A DNA stretch of 64,000 nucleotides from Pacificispira sp033344895 (GTDB taxonomy: Bacteria > Pseudomonadota > Alphaproteobacteria > UBA8366 > Aestuariispiraceae), in the NCBI GenBank assembly GCA_965229685.1, contig OZ245920.1, forward strand, positions 682,001-746,000, read 5' to 3'. The notes under the pieces are model-generated. The model searched no databases. It had not been told where the DNA came from and saw nothing but the letters and a program-made list of their open reading frames with translations. Positions 37,280 through 44,982 of the stretch are shown one piece after another. The position numbers and the translations under genes are program-made. The first letter of the stretch is position 1; the number at the start of each line of letters is the position of its first letter.

Positions 37280-38173
37280 TCAGACCGTTTCCGCCCGCCG
37301 ATCCGCGGTATCGGCGGAGAGTTCCGCCTCGGGGAACCGGGTCCAACTGGACACCGGCTCGATCTCGTCGACGACATGTTCGTCCCGGACCCAACCCAGC
37401 ACCGGACGGAAACCATCCTCCGCCCGATCCCGCAGCATGGCATCCAACGTCGCCGTATGTTCCGGCAGCGAGCCGCCGCCGATCAGGTTGACCGTCCCGT
37501 CGCGCAGAGCGGCGTCGAGCCAGGCCGCGCGGCGGGCGTCGCCCGGGCGGAACTGCACAATCCCGTCGGCTGCCGCCAGGCTGCGCGGCCCGAAGCGCGG
37601 ACCGCCGTCCACGCGCTGCAGCAGGATCGCGACATGGCTCTTCAGTTTCGCGCGGGCCTTGCGTGCGCCTTCCAGCATTGCCTGGATGCGGCCGACGCCG
37701 GGCAGAACGTCCAGCAGCAGACCGTCGGCTCCGCCGGCGATCAGGCCTTCCGCCTGGATTGCGACCGCCGCTTCGACCTCACCCGGGGGCACGTCCCAAC
37801 CATCGTCGCGCAGCACGCCCATCACGAACCGGCGGCGGCCCTGGCCGGGCACGCTGTCGACGGCTTCCGTGGCCGCTTCGGCCGCCTTGAAGTTGATGAT
37901 GAAGGCTTCTTCCTCCAGCCCGTAGGCTTTCAGGGTCAGAGGATTGGCGCGCAGGCTGTTGGTGCGCACGATGTCGGCCCCGGCCTTCAGGAATGCCGAA
38001 TGCACCGCCTTGATCTTGTCGTAGCGCGTGAGGTTCAGCACTTCCGGGCATTCGCCTGCGCCGAAGAAGTCGCGATCCGCATCCAGGTCCAGCTCAGGAA
38101 GCTTGAGTTCCCGCGTGATCGACCCGTCGGTCAAGAGAACCCGGTTGGTCAGGGCATCGTTGATGGTTCGCAT
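37280..38173 (-). CDS. Homocysteine S-methyltransferase-like protein lacking the zinc cysteines
   Basis: 297 residues. The N-terminal half reads as a homocysteine methyltransferase barrel (LLTDGSITREL, GECPEVLNLTR, FLKAGADIVRTNSLRAN, LKAYGLEEEA). The zinc ligands do not survive: the usual G-x-N-C region is LLQRVDGGPRFGP (185-196), and the usual GGCCG is GGGS (232-235). Only one cysteine (Cys42) is in the whole protein. It therefore cannot bind Zn/homocysteine in the standard way. It starts 4 bases after metF. Possible roles are a pseudoenzyme subunit, or a methyltransferase for another acceptor. The reading frame is intact. Confidence 0.8.
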   Translation of the reverse strand: MRTINDALTNRVLLTDGSITRELKLPELDLDADRDFFGAGECPEVLNLTRYDKIKAVHSAFLKAGADIVRTNSLRANPLTLKAYGLEEEAFIINFKAAEAATEAVDSVPGQGRRRFVMGVLRDDGWDVPPGEVEAAVAIQAEGLIAGGADGLLLDVLPGVGRIQAMLEGARKARAKLKSHVAILLQRVDGGPRFGPRSLAAADGIVQFRPGDARRAAWLDAALRDGTVNLIGGGSLPEHTATLDAMLRDRAEDGFRPVLGWVRDEHVVDEIEPVSSWTRFPEAELSADTADRRAETV

Positions 38174-38177
38174 GGGC

Positions 38178-39044
38178 TTACGCAGCCTCCTCAGTTGCGG
38201 GGAAGGGGGACGGGACCGACTTCGGCACGCCAAGGGCGCGGGCGATGGTCAGCGCATCGCGGGTCCGGTTGAGAGTATAGAGATGGATGTGGTCGACGCC
38301 TTCGGCGGCCAGCCGCTCGCCCAGGGACACCGTTGTGGCGACCGAGAGGGTCCGGACCGTTTCCGGGTCATCCTCCAGCCCTGCGAAGCGGGCGTCCAGC
38401 CATGCCGGTACCGTGGCGCCGCAGCCATCGGCGAAGCGGTGCAGCCCGTCGAGCGACGCAATGGGCAGCAGACCGGGGACAATCGGCTTCTCGATCCCGG
38501 CCCGGGCGCATTCGTCGCGGAAGCGCAGGAAAAGATCCAGATCGAAGAAGAACTGCGTGATCGCGTGAGAGGCGCCACCGTCCAGCTTGCGCTTCAGGTG
38601 GTCGATTTCCGCGGCACGGGACGGGGATTTCGGATGTCCCTCCGGATAGCAGGCGACACCGATGTCGAAACCGCCGATCCCCGACAGGGCCTCGGTCAGC
38701 TCCGCGGCGCACTGAAACTCGCCTTCGCCTTCCGGCGGGGCGTCGCCGCGCAAGGCGACGATCCGGCGAATGCCACGCTCCTTCCAGGATCGCGCCAGCG
38801 AGAGCACCCGGTCGCGCGGCTGACCCGTTGCGGTCAGATGGGCGGCGATTGAGCCGGACAGTCCGGCATCGCAGAGCGCGTCCATGGCGGTTTCGCTCCG
38901 CCCGCGACCTGACCCTGAGGCCCCGTAGGTCACAGAGACATGACTGCCGGTTCCCGCAAGCGCCCGGACGCTGTCGACAAACTTTGCGGAGGTTCCCGAT
39001 TTCGGCGGAAAGACCTCGAAGCTGATATAGAGAGGCGACGTCAT
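38178..39044 (-). CDS. metF: 5,10-Methylenetetrahydrofolate reductase
   Basis: 288 residues, FAD-dependent reductase that makes 5-methyl-THF for methionine synthesis. Motifs in order: YISFEVFPPKSG with the catalytic Glu, VSVTYGASGSGRG, IVALRGDAP, YPEGHPKS, and the substrate loop ITQFFFDLDLFLRF. The start ATG at 39044 overlaps the TGA of the upstream regulator (ATGA). Operon order is regulator, metF, homocysteine-methyltransferase-like gene. Confidence 0.95.
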   Translation of the reverse strand: MTSPLYISFEVFPPKSGTSAKFVDSVRALAGTGSHVSVTYGASGSGRGRSETAMDALCDAGLSGSIAAHLTATGQPRDRVLSLARSWKERGIRRIVALRGDAPPEGEGEFQCAAELTEALSGIGGFDIGVACYPEGHPKSPSRAAEIDHLKRKLDGGASHAITQFFFDLDLFLRFRDECARAGIEKPIVPGLLPIASLDGLHRFADGCGATVPAWLDARFAGLEDDPETVRTLSVATTVSLGERLAAEGVDHIHLYTLNRTRDALTIARALGVPKSVPSPFPATEEAA

Positions 39045-40003
39045 GCGACCGCGTCCTTTTCGGCTTGGGCCTTGCGGGCGGTCCAGACGCAGACGGTCAG
39101 GGCGCCGCCTTCCAGGCGGGTGACATCGGTATCGGTGAAGCCGGCGCCGGCCAGCCATTCCCAGATCTGATCATCCGTGAAGCCGGGCCAGCGATGGGCA
39201 TGTTCGGCGCGGAGCTCCGCCAGATTGTGACGGGCAAAATCGACGATGACGATGCGGCCGTCCTCCGACAGGGCGCGGGCGGCTTCCGTCAGGGCCTGCT
39301 GCGGATCGTCGGAGTAATGCAACACCATGTGCAGCACCGCCGTGTCGAAGTCGCCGTCGTCGCAGGGAATCTGATACATGTCGGCCTGGCGTACTTGGCA
39401 GTGCGCTAGGCCGTCGCGTTCGATCGCCGCGCGGGCAACGCGCAGCATGTCGGACGACAAATCGATGCCGACGGCGCTGGTGGCGCGCGGGCCGAAGAGT
39501 TCCAGCAGTTTGCCGGTGCCGGTTCCGATGTCCAGCAGACGACCCAGCGGCCAGTCGGCCGTAACGTCGTTCAGGCACTCCGTCAGGGCCGTTTCGTCGA
39601 CATGCAGGGCGCGGATTCGATCCCACTGTTCGGCGTTGCGTTTGAAATAGGCGGCGGCCTCCGCATCCCGCTTGCGGCGGAGACGGTCCAGACGCTCCAG
39701 ATCGCGGGACAGGGTCGCATCGTCAAGTGGCAGAAGGTCAAGCACCGCACCGGCGAAGGCAGCGGGGCCGGATTCGTCAGCGGCCGTGCCGGCCAGCCGA
39801 TAGCGAGCCCAGGTACCCTCCTGGTAGCGGGCCAGGACGCCGCCCTCGACCAGCAGCTTCAGATGGCGGGACAAACGGGGCTGGCTCTGACCCAGCAACC
39901 CAACCAGGTCACTGACGGTCAGTTCGGAATGGGCGACGAGGTTCAGAATCCGAAGCCGGGTCGGTTCCGCCACCGCGCGCATTGCCTGTAAGAGCCGTTC
40001 CAT
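39041..40003 (-). CDS. sahR: ArsR-type regulator fused to a SAM-dependent methyltransferase domain (SahR type)
   Basis: 320 residues. The ArsR winged HTH is at about 5-75 (EPTRLRILNLVAHSELTVSDL, then QPRLSRHLKLL). A class-I SAM methyltransferase fold follows (LLDIGTGTGKLLELFG motif I, VGIDLSSDML, DFDTAVLHMVLHY, ALSEDGRIVIVDF). This fusion, adjacent to metF, matches the SahR regulators that sense S-adenosylhomocysteine and repress methionine-cycle genes (family knowledge). The methyltransferase part is thus probably a ligand sensor. It autoregulates through the palindrome in its promoter. GAGGAGG precedes the ATG. Confidence 0.85.
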   Translation of the reverse strand: MERLLQAMRAVAEPTRLRILNLVAHSELTVSDLVGLLGQSQPRLSRHLKLLVEGGVLARYQEGTWARYRLAGTAADESGPAAFAGAVLDLLPLDDATLSRDLERLDRLRRKRDAEAAAYFKRNAEQWDRIRALHVDETALTECLNDVTADWPLGRLLDIGTGTGKLLELFGPRATSAVGIDLSSDMLRVARAAIERDGLAHCQVRQADMYQIPCDDGDFDTAVLHMVLHYSDDPQQALTEAARALSEDGRIVIVDFARHNLAELRAEHAHRWPGFTDDQIWEWLAGAGFTDTDVTRLEGGALTVCVWTARKAQAEKDAVA

Positions 40004-40025
40004 GGCGCCCTCCTCAATCTAATGT

Positions 40026-40056
40026 CAATATAACGATATCTTTATATTGTTGTCAA
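40026..40056 (-). promoter_or_regulatory. sahR-metF promoter with embedded palindromic operator
   Basis: On the minus strand there is TTGACA (40056-40051), an 18-base spacer, then TATATT (40032-40027), with the start codon 24 bases beyond the -10. CAATATAA (40026-40033) and TTATATTG (40042-40049) form a 24-base palindrome centred on GATATC with one mismatched pair. A dimer bound here would cover the spacer and the -10, so repression is the natural reading. The GATATC core with A/T arms matches what I recall of SahR sites. Confidence 0.8.
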
Positions 40057-40171
40057 TTGCAGAGATTCGAACGGGTATTCTATGGCGGCGGCGGGCAACT
40101 GACGGTAAGGTCGTGCGCGGCGCGCCGTGGCGCCGAGCCCAAGATTCAGTCCAGGTTCCGAGACCCATCGC

Positions 40172-41173
40172 ATGCCGTCCGTATCGACCCTCCTCCGCCG
40201 CAGTCTGATTGTTCCAGCGGTCCTTGCCTCCCTGCTGATCACCCTGATGTCGGTGCCCGGTGCCGCACGCGCCGAACCGGCGAAGGTGGAGGTCGGGATT
40301 TTCGTTTCGTCCCTGTACGATCTGGACTTCTACGAGGAGACGTTCGAAACGATCATCTGGCTGTGGTTCATTCACGACCAGCCCGGATACGATCCCCTGA
40401 ACACCATCGAATTCACCAATGCCCGGGAATACGAGCGGCTGGAAAGCTACAGCCGCTTTCGTTCGGACGGGCGGCGTTATGTGGCGGCGAAGTACCGGCT
40501 GTTGGTGAACCAGTCCTGGGACCTGGCAGACTTTCCGTTCGATTCGCAGCGCATGGATATCGTTCTGGAAAGCGTCGGTCTGGACGCGACGCAGATGCAG
40601 TTTGTGTTTGATCGCGAAAACTCCGTGATCGGGAAGGACTTGAACCTGAGCGGGTGGGCGCCGGGTCCGATCCAGGGAGACCCCCGGGTTTTTACCTACA
40701 ACACGACCTTCGGGGAGGAATCGGCCGATCTTCTGGCCTTTCCGAGGGTGGTGTTCTCGATTCCCCTTGAGCGGGACAATCCGAAACTCTTCTTCGAAGC
40801 CTATATCGGCTATCTGATCGCGGTCCTGATGTGTGCCGCGATTTGGCTTACTGCAGCTTCCGGCATGCCGGACTATCGGATCGGCATGATCCTGGCGGCG
40901 ATTTTTTCCGCCATCGGCAACAAGCACGTGCTGGAAAGCAGCTATCCGTCGTCACCGACGCTGGGATTGGCCGATCATCTGGAGATCAGCACCTTTCTTC
41001 TGATCACCGCTTCCATGGTCCTGTCGGTCGGTTGCGAACGTCTGCATTTGATCGGGCGTGACCGGCTGGCGCGCCGGCTGAATTTCGCCGGTATCCCGAT
41101 TCTTCTGGCGGTCTATGCCATTTTCTTTGCGATCTTCGTGACGACCGCCGCGTCCGGCGGGGCAGCCGGATGA
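40172..41173 (+). CDS. Bacterial pentameric ligand-gated ion channel (Cys-loop family, GLIC-like)
   Basis: 333 residues. A signal peptide (about 1-34, cleavage near ARA-EP) precedes an extracellular beta-sandwich. The Pro-loop reads DFPFDSQRMDIVL (120-132), close to the YPFDSQ of GLIC and without the eukaryotic cysteines. TM1 is at 207-228, the pore helix M2 at about 236-257, the SYPSSP turn matches the M2-M3 loop, M3 is at about 270-288 and M4 at 307-326. It should form a pentameric cation or anion channel opened by a small ligand or protons. Its TGA overlaps the ATG of the next gene (ATGA), so the two are coupled. Confidence 0.87.
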   Translation: MPSVSTLLRRSLIVPAVLASLLITLMSVPGAARAEPAKVEVGIFVSSLYDLDFYEETFETIIWLWFIHDQPGYDPLNTIEFTNAREYERLESYSRFRSDGRRYVAAKYRLLVNQSWDLADFPFDSQRMDIVLESVGLDATQMQFVFDRENSVIGKDLNLSGWAPGPIQGDPRVFTYNTTFGEESADLLAFPRVVFSIPLERDNPKLFFEAYIGYLIAVLMCAAIWLTAASGMPDYRIGMILAAIFSAIGNKHVLESSYPSSPTLGLADHLEISTFLLITASMVLSVGCERLHLIGRDRLARRLNFAGIPILLAVYAIFFAIFVTTAASGGAAG

Positions 41174-42747
41174 ACAGCCGGATGGAGGGGCCGCGGACGA
41201 CCGGACTGATCGTTGTGGACCGTTCCGATCACGGCTCGTCCGTTGTTCTGGATGACACGGTTCGGCGCGGCGTCGCAGATCTCATGGACGGCGGCGAACT
41301 GGATGGACAGGGCGACCGCCGGTTCGGTCCGGACGACCGCGTCGTGATCACGTCGGAGAACGTGCTGGATACTGTGCTGCAGCGGCTCGACGACCCCAGA
41401 CGTGCTGACCTTATCGATGCGTTGAAGAACAAGAACCGCTGCCGTGAGATGTTGTCCGCGCGGTATCCCGACTTCTACCACCGCCTGCTGCCCCTGACGG
41501 ATCTGCCAACGTTGGACCTGCCGCCCGGGCGCCGCTTCGTCGTGAAACCGAACCGGGGGTATTTCGCGACGGCGATCAAGATCATCGACTCCGGATCGGA
41601 CCTTGCCGCGATCCAGGCTGAAATGCGGGCCGAAATTCGAAAGAATGGGGCGGTCTTCGCGGATACGGTCCTGTCGGATGCCGACGTCATCGTCGAGGAG
41701 TTCATCGATGGCGAGGAATATGCCGTCGACATGTTCTACGACGGGGCTGGGGCGCCGGTCATCGTAAACATCTACCATCATCCGATCCCGGAAAACCCGG
41801 ATTACCTGCATGCCCTTTACTATACCAGCAAGCCGGTCTTCGACCGTTTGCATGCCGAGCTGACGGCATGGTTCGAAGGCCTGAACGAGACGCTCGGCGC
41901 GTGCGCCTTTCCGATCCATGGCGAGTTCAAGCTGGGCAGCAAGGGCCTCGTCCCGGTGGAACTCAACCCGCTGCGCTTCGGCGGCGACGGGCTGATCGAC
42001 CTCGCATTCCACTCCTTTGACCTGAATCCCTACGAGGCGTTTTTTTCAGACGCGGCGCCCGACTGGGAGGCGATCTGGCAAGGTCGGGAAGAGAAAATCT
42101 ATACCTGGATGATGGGCTATGTCGGGACCAATGTGGATGTATCGTCCCACCGGCCGGATCATGGTGCCTTTCAGGCCCTGTTTTCCAACATCCTCAGCGA
42201 CACATTGCTGAATTACGAAGCCCATCTGGGATTTTCCGTCGTTTACTCCGAGGAAACGGATGTAGCGGCCGTTAGTCGCTTGGTGAACACCGACTTTCGG
42301 CAGTTTTTTCGGGAATCAACGGCGTTCTCAGAGGACGCCCTGGCGGAACTGTATCGCCACGGCGTTCGCCTGCACGTGCCGCCTGGCCGCTATGTCTGGC
42401 ACGAGGGTGATATCGGTGACTATGTGCTGCTGGTGATCGAGGGGGCGCTGGATGTCATGCACCGCAACGGACAGGGGCAGGAGGTCTTTCTGAACAGTAT
42501 CGGGCCGCGTTCTGTCGTCGGGGAATATGCCGTGATCGACGGGCGGCCACGCTCGGCCGGGGTGCGTGGCGGGCGTGAGGGCTGTACCGCGATGAAGGTC
42601 AGCGGGGAGGCGTTTCGCAAGCTGCTGCGGGATGCCCCGGGCCTGTTCGAGGAACTCTACTGGCAGCAGCAAATGCGAATTCGCAAGATGAATGCCCGGA
42701 TCGGCGAGTTGGAGGCGGAACTGGCTGCCCTGCGGGAGGCGCGCTAG
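41170..42747 (+). CDS. ATP-grasp ligase fused to a cyclic-nucleotide-binding domain
   Basis: 525 residues, cytoplasmic. ATP-grasp region about 85-290: KNKNRCREML, FVVKPNRG (123-130), VIVEEFIDGEEYAVD (173-187) and the metal-binding VPVELNPLRFGG (262-273). A CAP-like cNMP-binding domain spans about 390-490, with VPPGRYVWHEGDIGDYVL and the phosphate cassette GEYAVIDGRPRSA (451-463, Arg461), followed by a coiled-coil tail (500-525). The ATP-grasp would join a carboxylate to an amine or similar, perhaps gated by cAMP or cGMP. Coupled to the channel gene by ATGA. I know of no described protein with this pairing. Confidence 0.85.
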   Translation: MNSRMEGPRTTGLIVVDRSDHGSSVVLDDTVRRGVADLMDGGELDGQGDRRFGPDDRVVITSENVLDTVLQRLDDPRRADLIDALKNKNRCREMLSARYPDFYHRLLPLTDLPTLDLPPGRRFVVKPNRGYFATAIKIIDSGSDLAAIQAEMRAEIRKNGAVFADTVLSDADVIVEEFIDGEEYAVDMFYDGAGAPVIVNIYHHPIPENPDYLHALYYTSKPVFDRLHAELTAWFEGLNETLGACAFPIHGEFKLGSKGLVPVELNPLRFGGDGLIDLAFHSFDLNPYEAFFSDAAPDWEAIWQGREEKIYTWMMGYVGTNVDVSSHRPDHGAFQALFSNILSDTLLNYEAHLGFSVVYSEETDVAAVSRLVNTDFRQFFRESTAFSEDALAELYRHGVRLHVPPGRYVWHEGDIGDYVLLVIEGALDVMHRNGQGQEVFLNSIGPRSVVGEYAVIDGRPRSAGVRGGREGCTAMKVSGEAFRKLLRDAPGLFEELYWQQQMRIRKMNARIGELEAELAALREAR

Positions 42748-43499
42748 GCGTTGTCCTTCAGATAGGCCAGTTCGATGGCGTGCAGCGCCTCATTGTTGTG
42801 AATCACCCCGTCCGCCTCGATCAGCCGCCGGATGCTGACGCGCAGATCGTCCAGCGCATCGGTGCCGTCCGCGTCGACGATGGCCTTTGCGGCCGCCATC
42901 ATCGTATCGGAATCCGGGTAGAGACGGCGTACCACCTCCCAAAGATCGTCGGGATCGACAGCGTCGTCCCCATAAGTCTTGGTTATGTAGTCGAGCAGGA
43001 CCGATCGCTCGGCGGGGTGCAGATAACCGTCGCAGCGGGTGAAGAACATCAGCACCGTCAGTTCGTGCCGTGCGGCGCGCAGCAGGGACCGTGCCGCGGT
43101 CTCTCCCTCTTCCGGCCCCTCGCGGTCATAGCGGAACCAGTTCAGGAAGGCTTCGGGCGATGAATAGGTGCCGACCGCGCCATGGGGGTCCAGAATGCGT
43201 TCGATCCGGTCGAACTGAAACCGGCGAAGGCCGCGCCGCACATGGCAATAGGCGTTCAGGCTCGGCGGTGTGCCTTCGGGTTCCGCAGAGACCAGGGTGA
43301 TGCGGCGGACGCTGAAATTGTCATTCTCGTCGCGGTATTCGATAACCGCCCCGGCCGGCAGATAGATCCGTGCACCATCCTGCGTCGCCATCATGGTCGC
43401 CGGATCCTCGTCCGGTACCTCTTCGATGATCCCGCCCGGCAATGGCGGTCGCGGCGCATTGGCGACCTTGCCGGCGATCTTCTCCAGTTCATTCAGCAT
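42744..43499 (-). CDS. WYL-like / TerB-like domain protein
   Basis: 251 residues. Residues 50-105 resemble a WYL ligand-sensing strand set (AVIEYRDENDNFSVRRI, LNAYCHVRRGLRRFQFDRI). Residues 140-250 resemble a TerB-type helical bundle with two acidic motifs, CDGYLHPAER (156-165) and EADGVIHNNEA (228-238). There is no HTH, so it may transmit a signal by contact rather than bind DNA. The start ATG at 43499 has AGGGTGG upstream. Its stop overlaps the channel operon's end by 4 bases tail-to-tail. Confidence 0.7.
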   Translation of the reverse strand: MLNELEKIAGKVANAPRPPLPGGIIEEVPDEDPATMMATQDGARIYLPAGAVIEYRDENDNFSVRRITLVSAEPEGTPPSLNAYCHVRRGLRRFQFDRIERILDPHGAVGTYSSPEAFLNWFRYDREGPEEGETAARSLLRAARHELTVLMFFTRCDGYLHPAERSVLLDYITKTYGDDAVDPDDLWEVVRRLYPDSDTMMAAAKAIVDADGTDALDDLRVSIRRLIEADGVIHNNEALHAIELAYLKDNA

Positions 43500-43689
43500 G
43501 CGTGCCACCCTGCACAATACAATCGACCGCTCATGGCCCTATTAAACACGCGCGGCCCAAACAGTGCCATGGCTTTATCGCGCCATGTCCGCCCTTTCCG
43601 GCTTGCGCGGTGCGCATGGCATTGCCTATAGGCAAGCGGATGTTCGGCAAATCACGGCACTGGTGGTGATCGTGTCAGTGACACGCAAA

Positions 43690-44361
43690 ATGGCAGCGGC
43701 GCTTCAGGCCTTGCGAGCGGTTCCGACCTGGGGGCTGATCCTTGCCGCCATTGCCTACCTGTTAGCCTGCGCGGCCTTCGCCTCCCTGCTGAATGGCATG
43801 GTGGAATGGTCCGGTCCGTATCGGGAGGTGCTGGGCGTCTATCGGTCCGTGTTCGTAGCCCCACTCTCCGACAGCTTTGGGGCAGTGCGCGGATTGCCCG
43901 CATTCTGGGACAGTCTGTATCTCGCCATTCTGTTCGGCGCCCTGGTTGCGGGAGCCTGCCTTCGGGCGGAGTACAGGACCTACGTCTTCCTGACGCAACA
44001 GAACATTACCAATGTCATCGGCGGACGGGTTCGTAGCCCTGGATCGGCGTTCAGGATGAAGGCATGGATCTATGCGGGGTTCGTCGCCCTGTATGCGCTA
44101 GTCCAGGTCGGCTTTGCCATACTGTGGCTCGGGCGGAACCAACTGCTGGCAGGGTTCGGTGGAGATCATGTGTTTCTGATCTACTTGCCGGCCAGCTATT
44201 GCGTCCTGTCCTGCCTGGCGGTTCGGCAGACGGGCAGACGAGGACTGACGGCATTCCCCCTGTTCAGCCGAGCCGAAGCGGCCGGCATCGTTTGTGCGCC
44301 CTGGGCCGTCGTTCTGCCCGTCGTTCTGCTGGCCTTCACGAACCGCATGTTCGGACTCTAG
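43690..44361 (+). CDS. Integral membrane protein of unknown function
   Basis: 223 residues from ATG 43690 with about five transmembrane helices (near 13-33, 74-92, 126-147, 163-182 and 199-219). A large loop after helix 1 contains FVAPLSDSFGAVRG, and a cytoplasmic loop holds TQQNITNVIGGRVRSPGS. The start is uncertain: none of the upstream GTG/ATG candidates (43564, 43585) has a ribosome site. I do not recognise the family. Confidence 0.6.
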   Translation: MAAALQALRAVPTWGLILAAIAYLLACAAFASLLNGMVEWSGPYREVLGVYRSVFVAPLSDSFGAVRGLPAFWDSLYLAILFGALVAGACLRAEYRTYVFLTQQNITNVIGGRVRSPGSAFRMKAWIYAGFVALYALVQVGFAILWLGRNQLLAGFGGDHVFLIYLPASYCVLSCLAVRQTGRRGLTAFPLFSRAEAAGIVCAPWAVVLPVVLLAFTNRMFGL

Positions 44362-44400
44362 CCGGTTTGCGGCAACCACTGCGCGGGCGAGGTAGCCGTT

Positions 44401-44982
44401 TCAGCCCCACTCCCGCGCACCGTCGGCGAAATAGTCCCAGAGATAATCGGCGAAGCTCCAGCGGATCATCACATCGAACGTATCGCCTTCGACCAGGGTG
44501 ATGAAGATAGTCGCGTGATGGAAACCGGTTCCGGTGGCCTGGCCAGGGGTGAAGCGGTTCGGATGGAGATCCAGGGCGCAGCCCTTGGCCAGCAATTCGC
44601 GCGACAGGCTGCCCGATATCCGGATCACCGTATAGTAATCCGACAGATCGACCACGGCCTTGCTGACGCCGTCCAAGGCAGCCCGCAGGTCGTCGATCAG
44701 TTTCGTCTGGCCATCCGCCTCAGTCCAGATCAGCCATTCGTCAAACGCCTTCCAGAATACGCGTATGCCGCCCTTCTGGGCCGAGGACATCGGTTCGGTC
44801 GGCAGGGCCACGCCCAGGACCTTCTTTACCGCCTCGGCAAAGGCCTTGTTGCCGGCATCGCCGCGCAGGGTGACCTTGCCCAGATAGGGCAACTCGGTGA
44901 TCGAAAGACCCTCGATCTGGACCGGTGTCTTGGCGGTCAGCGGGGTATCGGCCGTCACGCCGGGTTGGATCGCATCAGCCAT
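44401..44982 (-). CDS. soxG: Sarcosine oxidase gamma subunit
   Basis: 193 residues, gamma subunit of heterotetrameric sarcosine oxidase; it packs against the GcvT-like part of SoxA. IEGLSITELPYLGKVTLRG, VFWKAFDEWLIWTE and the C-terminal FDVMIRWSFADYLWDYF are characteristic. Its ATG lies inside the last codons of soxA (8-base overlap), so translation is coupled. Last gene of the operon. Confidence 0.92.
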   Translation of the reverse strand: MADAIQPGVTADTPLTAKTPVQIEGLSITELPYLGKVTLRGDAGNKAFAEAVKKVLGVALPTEPMSSAQKGGIRVFWKAFDEWLIWTEADGQTKLIDDLRAALDGVSKAVVDLSDYYTVIRISGSLSRELLAKGCALDLHPNRFTPGQATGTGFHHATIFITLVEGDTFDVMIRWSFADYLWDYFADGAREWG

